A stretch of 35,848 bases of DNA, from NCBI GenBank assembly GCA_016926805.1, contig JAFGNV010000210.1, forward strand, positions 1 to 35,848, written 5' to 3'. How positions within the stretch are numbered: position 1 is the first letter of the stretch; every line of letters starts with the position of its first letter. The notes under the pieces were generated by a model. It ran no database searches. It had not been told where the DNA came from and saw only the letters and a list, made by a program, of their open reading frames with translations. Positions 32,552 through 35,848 of the stretch are shown here, one piece after another. The DNA comes from Anaerolineae bacterium (GTDB taxonomy: Bacteria; Chloroflexota; Anaerolineae; 4572-78; J111). Both the position numbers and the translations under genes were made by a program.

Positions 32552-35204
32552 CCCCACCGACTCAACGCCAGGCCACGTTGTTTCTCAGCCCTGGCTACGT
32601 TCGCTCGATGAAATTGACGGCACAGATTTACCGCTGGTGGGGGGCAAAGCATTTCGTCTGGCCACCCTCAAACGGCATGGCCTCAAGGTTCTTCCCGGTT
32701 TGGTCTTGACCACCCACTTCTTTGAAACTCAACTGCAACAGGCCCGTTTAACTCCCCTGTGGACCGGTTCCCCAGACGTTGCCGTTACCCCAGAAGCGTT
32801 AAGCTGGCTGGCCGACACCTTAAAAATAAAGCCGCTGAATAAAGAACTGGCCCATGCGCTCAACCAGCACCTTAACGCCATGTTTGATGTAACCATAGAC
32901 AGTTTTGTGGTCCGCTCGTCGGCCATCGACGAAGACCAGCGCGACCATTCGTTTGCCGGGATTCACCTGACCGAGTTGGGCGTGCCGCGCAGCGCCCTGC
33001 CCATTGCCATTACCCGCTGTTGGGCCTCGGCGTTGAGCGCCCCGGCCATTGAGTATCGCCAGGCCCACGGAATGTCCATTCAGGGTATTCGCCTGGCTGT
33101 GCTCATTCAACCAATGCTCAAACCTACATGCGCTGGGGTTGGCTTCACTGTCAACCCCCTCACCGGCACCCGAGACGAACTCATCATCGAAGCCACCTGG
33201 GGTCTGGGCGAAGCCCTGGTCAGCAGCCATGTCCAGCCTTATTTCTACAAACTGGCCAACCAACCCGGCCAGTATCCTCTACTCGAGCAACGGGCAGGTA
33301 ATGTGCCGCCGCCGGACGGCAAGTTAACCAACACCGGCCCCCTCTCGCCCCAAGAGCTGACCGAACTTGCCACCCAGCTTGAACGCATTCACGCCCTGAT
33401 GGGCGAGGCCCAGGACGTGGAATGGGCCAGACAGGACGAAACTTTTTTTATCTTACAAACTCGACCTGTGGTGCTGCCCTCCCGGCCCCATCAAACCCTG
33501 GACATTGTGTGGACACGCGGCAGCCACCCTGAATTTCTGCCGGAGTTGCCCTCGCCCCTGTTTGGCTCGCTTCTGGAACGCACCCAACAACGCGCCATTA
33601 CCTTTATGCAAGATAGTGGCCTGGCCGTTGACGACCTCGGACCGTATGTCAAACTTATTTTGGGCCGGCCCTACCTCAACCTGACCTTTCTCAAACGCAT
33701 TATCTCCCAGGTGGGCATTGCGCCGGGCAATCTGCTGGTCACCATTGGCCACACCGAGCCGGGTGCTGCCGGTGGCCCGCTCTCGATCGACTGGGAAACC
33801 GCCTGGAAATCACGGCGAATTTACGGGCGACTGCTGCAGCGGATGCTCGGCGCGCCGGCCACGCTCAAAAAATATCAGGCCCTGGCCGGTGAAGTCGAGG
33901 CCATGTTGAATGACCCGGGTCTGGCAACGGTTCCGGCAACCCTGCTCAGGCAATTTCGCCAGCATGAGCGCATTTACAGCGAATTGTTCAACACCAATCT
34001 CAGAGTAGCCATTGCCATCTCGGCCACAACCGCCCTGGCCAGCAGCCTCATCGCCCCCTTAACCCCATCACCGGCCACGTTTATCAGCACCCTGGCGTTG
34101 CAAGGTTTAAGAACAACCGATGGCGAGTTAAATCAGTGGCTGCTCAAGTTAAGTCGCCTGGCCCAAATCGATGAACCAACCCGTCAATATCTGCTTGATG
34201 CGCCCGATGATTTTGGCGATTATCCTGAAAATTCGCTCATTTCTACTGAATTCAGGCAGGGTTTTGCCGCGCTCCTGGCCAGATTCGGCCACCGCGCCAC
34301 CTACGAAGCCGATATGGGCTGGCCTCGTTATCAGGATGATCCCGCCTCGCTGCTGCGCATTATTTGCCAATACAGCCAGAATGAGCCACTCACCAATGTT
34401 GGTGATACCGCAGCTATTTCAGCCGTGAGTTGGCAACAACTAAATGATCAGGCCAAAGGCTTGAGCCGTCTGCTGTTCTGGCGACGCTGCTTAGCCGCTC
34501 CTCTGGTCAGTTTACTGCGGCGCTTGCTGGTGATGCGAGAGGAACTCAACAGCGCCAGAGCCACAGCCATGGCGGCGTGTCGACGTTGGGATTTGGCTTT
34601 AGGGGGAAAATGGGTCGAGCGGGGTTGGCTGGCCCAAGCCGAAGATATTTTTTGGCTAACTCTGGATGAGGTAGAACGCACCCTGATGGTGGAAAACGAG
34701 GCGGGGATTATCCTCTCCTCGATTGTACAGGCCCGCCAAGAAACTTACCAGACTTACGCCAAAACGGCTATGCCGTACAGCCTGCATGAGGCGCAAATTG
34801 CTACCATTCAATTGGGAGTGGGTCTCTCCCCCGAACCCCCTCCAGACGTGATGGTTGGCTTGCCCATCAGCCCAGGGCAAGTGCGGGGCACCGTTGTCAT
34901 CGTCAGCAGCCCGGATGAATTCAAAAAATCCGGCGAGGCCCCCATTTTGGTGATGCCTTCCACCGACCCCGCCTGGTTGCCGTTGCTGCGTTTAGCCGCC
35001 GGATTGATTGTAGAAATGGGCGGTTTGCTCTCCCATGGTTCGGTTATTGCCCGCGAATACGGCCTGCCTGCCGTGGCCAACATCCCCGACGCCACCCAAC
35101 GCTTTCGCAACGGCGACATAGTGCTGGTGGACGGCAGCACCGGCGTGGTACAGCTTTTAGAAGCGGCGCGAGACACTCTTGAGCTAAACCAAAAAGCCGG
35201 ATAG
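32532..35204 (+). CDS. PEP-utilising / rifampicin-phosphotransferase-like dikinase
   Basis: 890 aa. N-terminal ATP-grasp (PPDK_N): VGGKAFRLATLKRHGLKVLP, VRSSAIDEDQRDHSFAGIH, EATWGLGEALVSSHVQPYFY, GEAQDVEWA...FFILQTRPVV. A long middle region of about 420 residues follows. A C-terminal swivelling His domain carries GLIVEMGGLLSHGSVIAREY with catalytic His835, then GLPAVANIPDA, NGDIVLVDGSTGVVQLL. There is no C-terminal PEP-binding TIM barrel, unlike PEP synthase or PPDK. Order and length match rifampicin phosphotransferases and related dikinases, which move the ATP beta-phosphate via His to a small-molecule acceptor. The acceptor here is unknown; antibiotic inactivation is possible but not shown. 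ATG 32532 lies inside the upstream gene. Confidence 0.82.
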   Translation: MTNRPTDPTDSTPGHVVSQPWLRSLDEIDGTDLPLVGGKAFRLATLKRHGLKVLPGLVLTTHFFETQLQQARLTPLWTGSPDVAVTPEALSWLADTLKIKPLNKELAHALNQHLNAMFDVTIDSFVVRSSAIDEDQRDHSFAGIHLTELGVPRSALPIAITRCWASALSAPAIEYRQAHGMSIQGIRLAVLIQPMLKPTCAGVGFTVNPLTGTRDELIIEATWGLGEALVSSHVQPYFYKLANQPGQYPLLEQRAGNVPPPDGKLTNTGPLSPQELTELATQLERIHALMGEAQDVEWARQDETFFILQTRPVVLPSRPHQTLDIVWTRGSHPEFLPELPSPLFGSLLERTQQRAITFMQDSGLAVDDLGPYVKLILGRPYLNLTFLKRIISQVGIAPGNLLVTIGHTEPGAAGGPLSIDWETAWKSRRIYGRLLQRMLGAPATLKKYQALAGEVEAMLNDPGLATVPATLLRQFRQHERIYSELFNTNLRVAIAISATTALASSLIAPLTPSPATFISTLALQGLRTTDGELNQWLLKLSRLAQIDEPTRQYLLDAPDDFGDYPENSLISTEFRQGFAALLARFGHRATYEADMGWPRYQDDPASLLRIICQYSQNEPLTNVGDTAAISAVSWQQLNDQAKGLSRLLFWRRCLAAPLVSLLRRLLVMREELNSARATAMAACRRWDLALGGKWVERGWLAQAEDIFWLTLDEVERTLMVENEAGIILSSIVQARQETYQTYAKTAMPYSLHEAQIATIQLGVGLSPEPPPDVMVGLPISPGQVRGTVVIVSSPDEFKKSGEAPILVMPSTDPAWLPLLRLAAGLIVEMGGLLSHGSVIAREYGLPAVANIPDATQRFRNGDIVLVDGSTGVVQLLEAARDTLELNQKAG

Positions 35205-35314
35205 CATCAAGTCTGCTACCCAGTATTGTAACACCCGCCAAACTCCTAAGCTGAGCCAAGAAGTCCGCCAAAACAATCTATAGATGTTCAGAAAAATAAT
35301 TTAGATTTCCAGCC

Positions 35315-35345
35315 GGTAGGGACAGGACAATGTCCTGTCCCTACC
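35315..35345. repeat. 31-nt perfect palindrome, GGTAGGGACAGGACA arms
   Basis: Two exact 15-base arms lie around a central A, the same architecture as 9050-9080 with A/T in place of some G/C pairs. It sits in the 216-base convergent gap between the PEP-utilising enzyme and the STAS gene; otherwise this gap shows only AT-rich sequence. Confidence 0.85.
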
Positions 35346-35420
35346 AAAAGCATTAACTGAACAACTATAACCGTTATTAAGCAACTACTTATGTCCTCTA
35401 CTCTACCTATCTCATCTATT

Positions 35421-35848
35421 TTACTTAAGATTGTGTGCCTCGATGTGCACTCCCAATGCAGTCAATGCGGTTATTAAGCCGGTCTGTAAGTCGCCCAAGG
35501 TCTGGACGCCGCTCCAGTCAATGCCTAGGTCTACAATGGCCTCGGCCACCGCGTCAGAGATGCCGGTAATGATCGTTCGGGCGCCTTTCAGCCGGGCCGC
35601 CTGAATGGTTTTGTTGAGGTGATTCACAATCCCCGTGTCCATAATCCCTACCCCAGTAACATCCAAAATGACCACTTTGGCCCGGTGCTGGTTGATACCC
35701 GCCAGCAACGTGCGAGTGATGTCCCTGGCCCGCAGACTGTCAATACTGCCGATGAGGGGCATGACGATAATCCGGTCCATCACCGGGATAATGGGGGTGG
35801 ATAATTCCAGGATGGCCCGTTTCTGGGCTTCGATGACCTCCTGTTGTA
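35421..35848 (-). CDS. RsbR-type STAS-domain protein, C-terminal part (runs off right edge)
   Basis: The frame stays open to the window end without a credible start, so this is a partial gene of about 141 visible residues. QQEVIEAQKRAILELSTPII followed by PVMDRIIVMPLIGSIDSLRA is the linker and first strand of RsbR-like STAS domains. VVILDVTGVGIMDTGIVNHL is the STAS core and phospho-site region (Asp-Thr-Gly in place of the more common DT-S/T). KGARTIITGISDAVAEAIVD completes the fold. Such proteins belong to stressosome-like or partner-switching signalling and usually carry an N-terminal sensor domain, outside the window here. It is convergent with the PEP-utilising enzyme gene. A GTG at 35783 is internal, not a start. 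Confidence 0.88.
   Translation of the reverse strand, partial: QQEVIEAQKRAILELSTPIIPVMDRIIVMPLIGSIDSLRARDITRTLLAGINQHRAKVVILDVTGVGIMDTGIVNHLNKTIQAARLKGARTIITGISDAVAEAIVDLGIDWSGVQTLGDLQTGLITALTALGVHIEAHNLK

Noticed and set aside
35421..35783. STAS gene as a complete 120-aa protein starting at 35783
   Set aside because: RsbR-like sequence (VIEAQKRAILELSTPIIPV) continues in frame upstream to the window edge, so the gene is partial and the GTG is internal.

Overview
The window is a 35.8 kb piece of a moderately GC-rich bacterial chromosome. It most resembles an uncultured Chloroflexota (Anaerolineae/Caldilineae-like) genome. That placement is inference from gene style: a MalT-like LuxR regulator, lipoproteins with Asp-box (BNR) repeats, Pro/Thr-rich cell-surface linkers, a GMC oxidoreductase of the cholesterol-oxidase type, RsbR-like STAS proteins, frequent TTG/GTG starts and many short palindromic intergenic repeats. 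No rRNA, tRNA or CRISPR array was seen.

Left part (1-13.4 kb, all minus strand). The N-terminus of an electron-transfer flavoprotein alpha subunit (etfA) runs off the left edge. A repeat-rich gap, a BNR-repeat lipoprotein and a small conserved protein follow. A long co-directional run, read right to left, is lepA (elongation factor 4), a putative phosphodiester-glycosidase-like protein, an M32 carboxypeptidase, miaA, an alpha/beta hydrolase, a GMC oxidoreductase, a zinc-ribbon protein with Gly-rich pentapeptide repeats, and a 926-aa MalT-like LuxR regulator. Several of these genes overlap or are separated by a few bases.

Centre (13.6-26.4 kb, plus strand). This is a DNA recombination/repair block: an AddB-like helicase, a UvrD/Rep-type helicase, a small membrane protein, a RecB-family PD-(D/E)XK nuclease with Fe-S-type cysteines, and RecJ. 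It reads as a split AddAB-like machinery plus RecJ. Wedged between the two helicases, in the same orientation, is an AT-rich cassette (15.88-19.78 kb). The cassette holds a 1005-aa protein that joins an N-terminal SAM-methyltransferase-like fold to a reverse transcriptase with a YVDD motif and an unassigned helical C-terminus. Next come a 124-bp nested palindrome and an MNT-HEPN (nucleotidyltransferase/HEPN) toxin-antitoxin-type pair. The methyltransferase-RT fusion with its companions is the strongest candidate in the window for an undescribed, probably defence-related, system. A GAF-domain protein closes the block.

Right part (26.4-35.8 kb). An M1-family metallopeptidase lipoprotein and a Pro/Thr-rich membrane-anchored protein lie on the minus strand. 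On the plus strand, behind a clear sigma70-like promoter, is a large secreted BNR-repeat protein with a C-terminal carbohydrate-binding-like domain. A four-TM protein with a TPR-like N-terminus overlaps an 890-aa PEP-utilising/rifampicin-phosphotransferase-like enzyme. A minus-strand RsbR-type STAS protein enters from the right edge.

Several repeat families recur: a 31-nt perfect palindrome (two exact-architecture copies and one degraded), AATTCACAATT-type repeats (one intergenic, two inserted in frame in the two helicase genes), and longer inverted repeats upstream of etfA.
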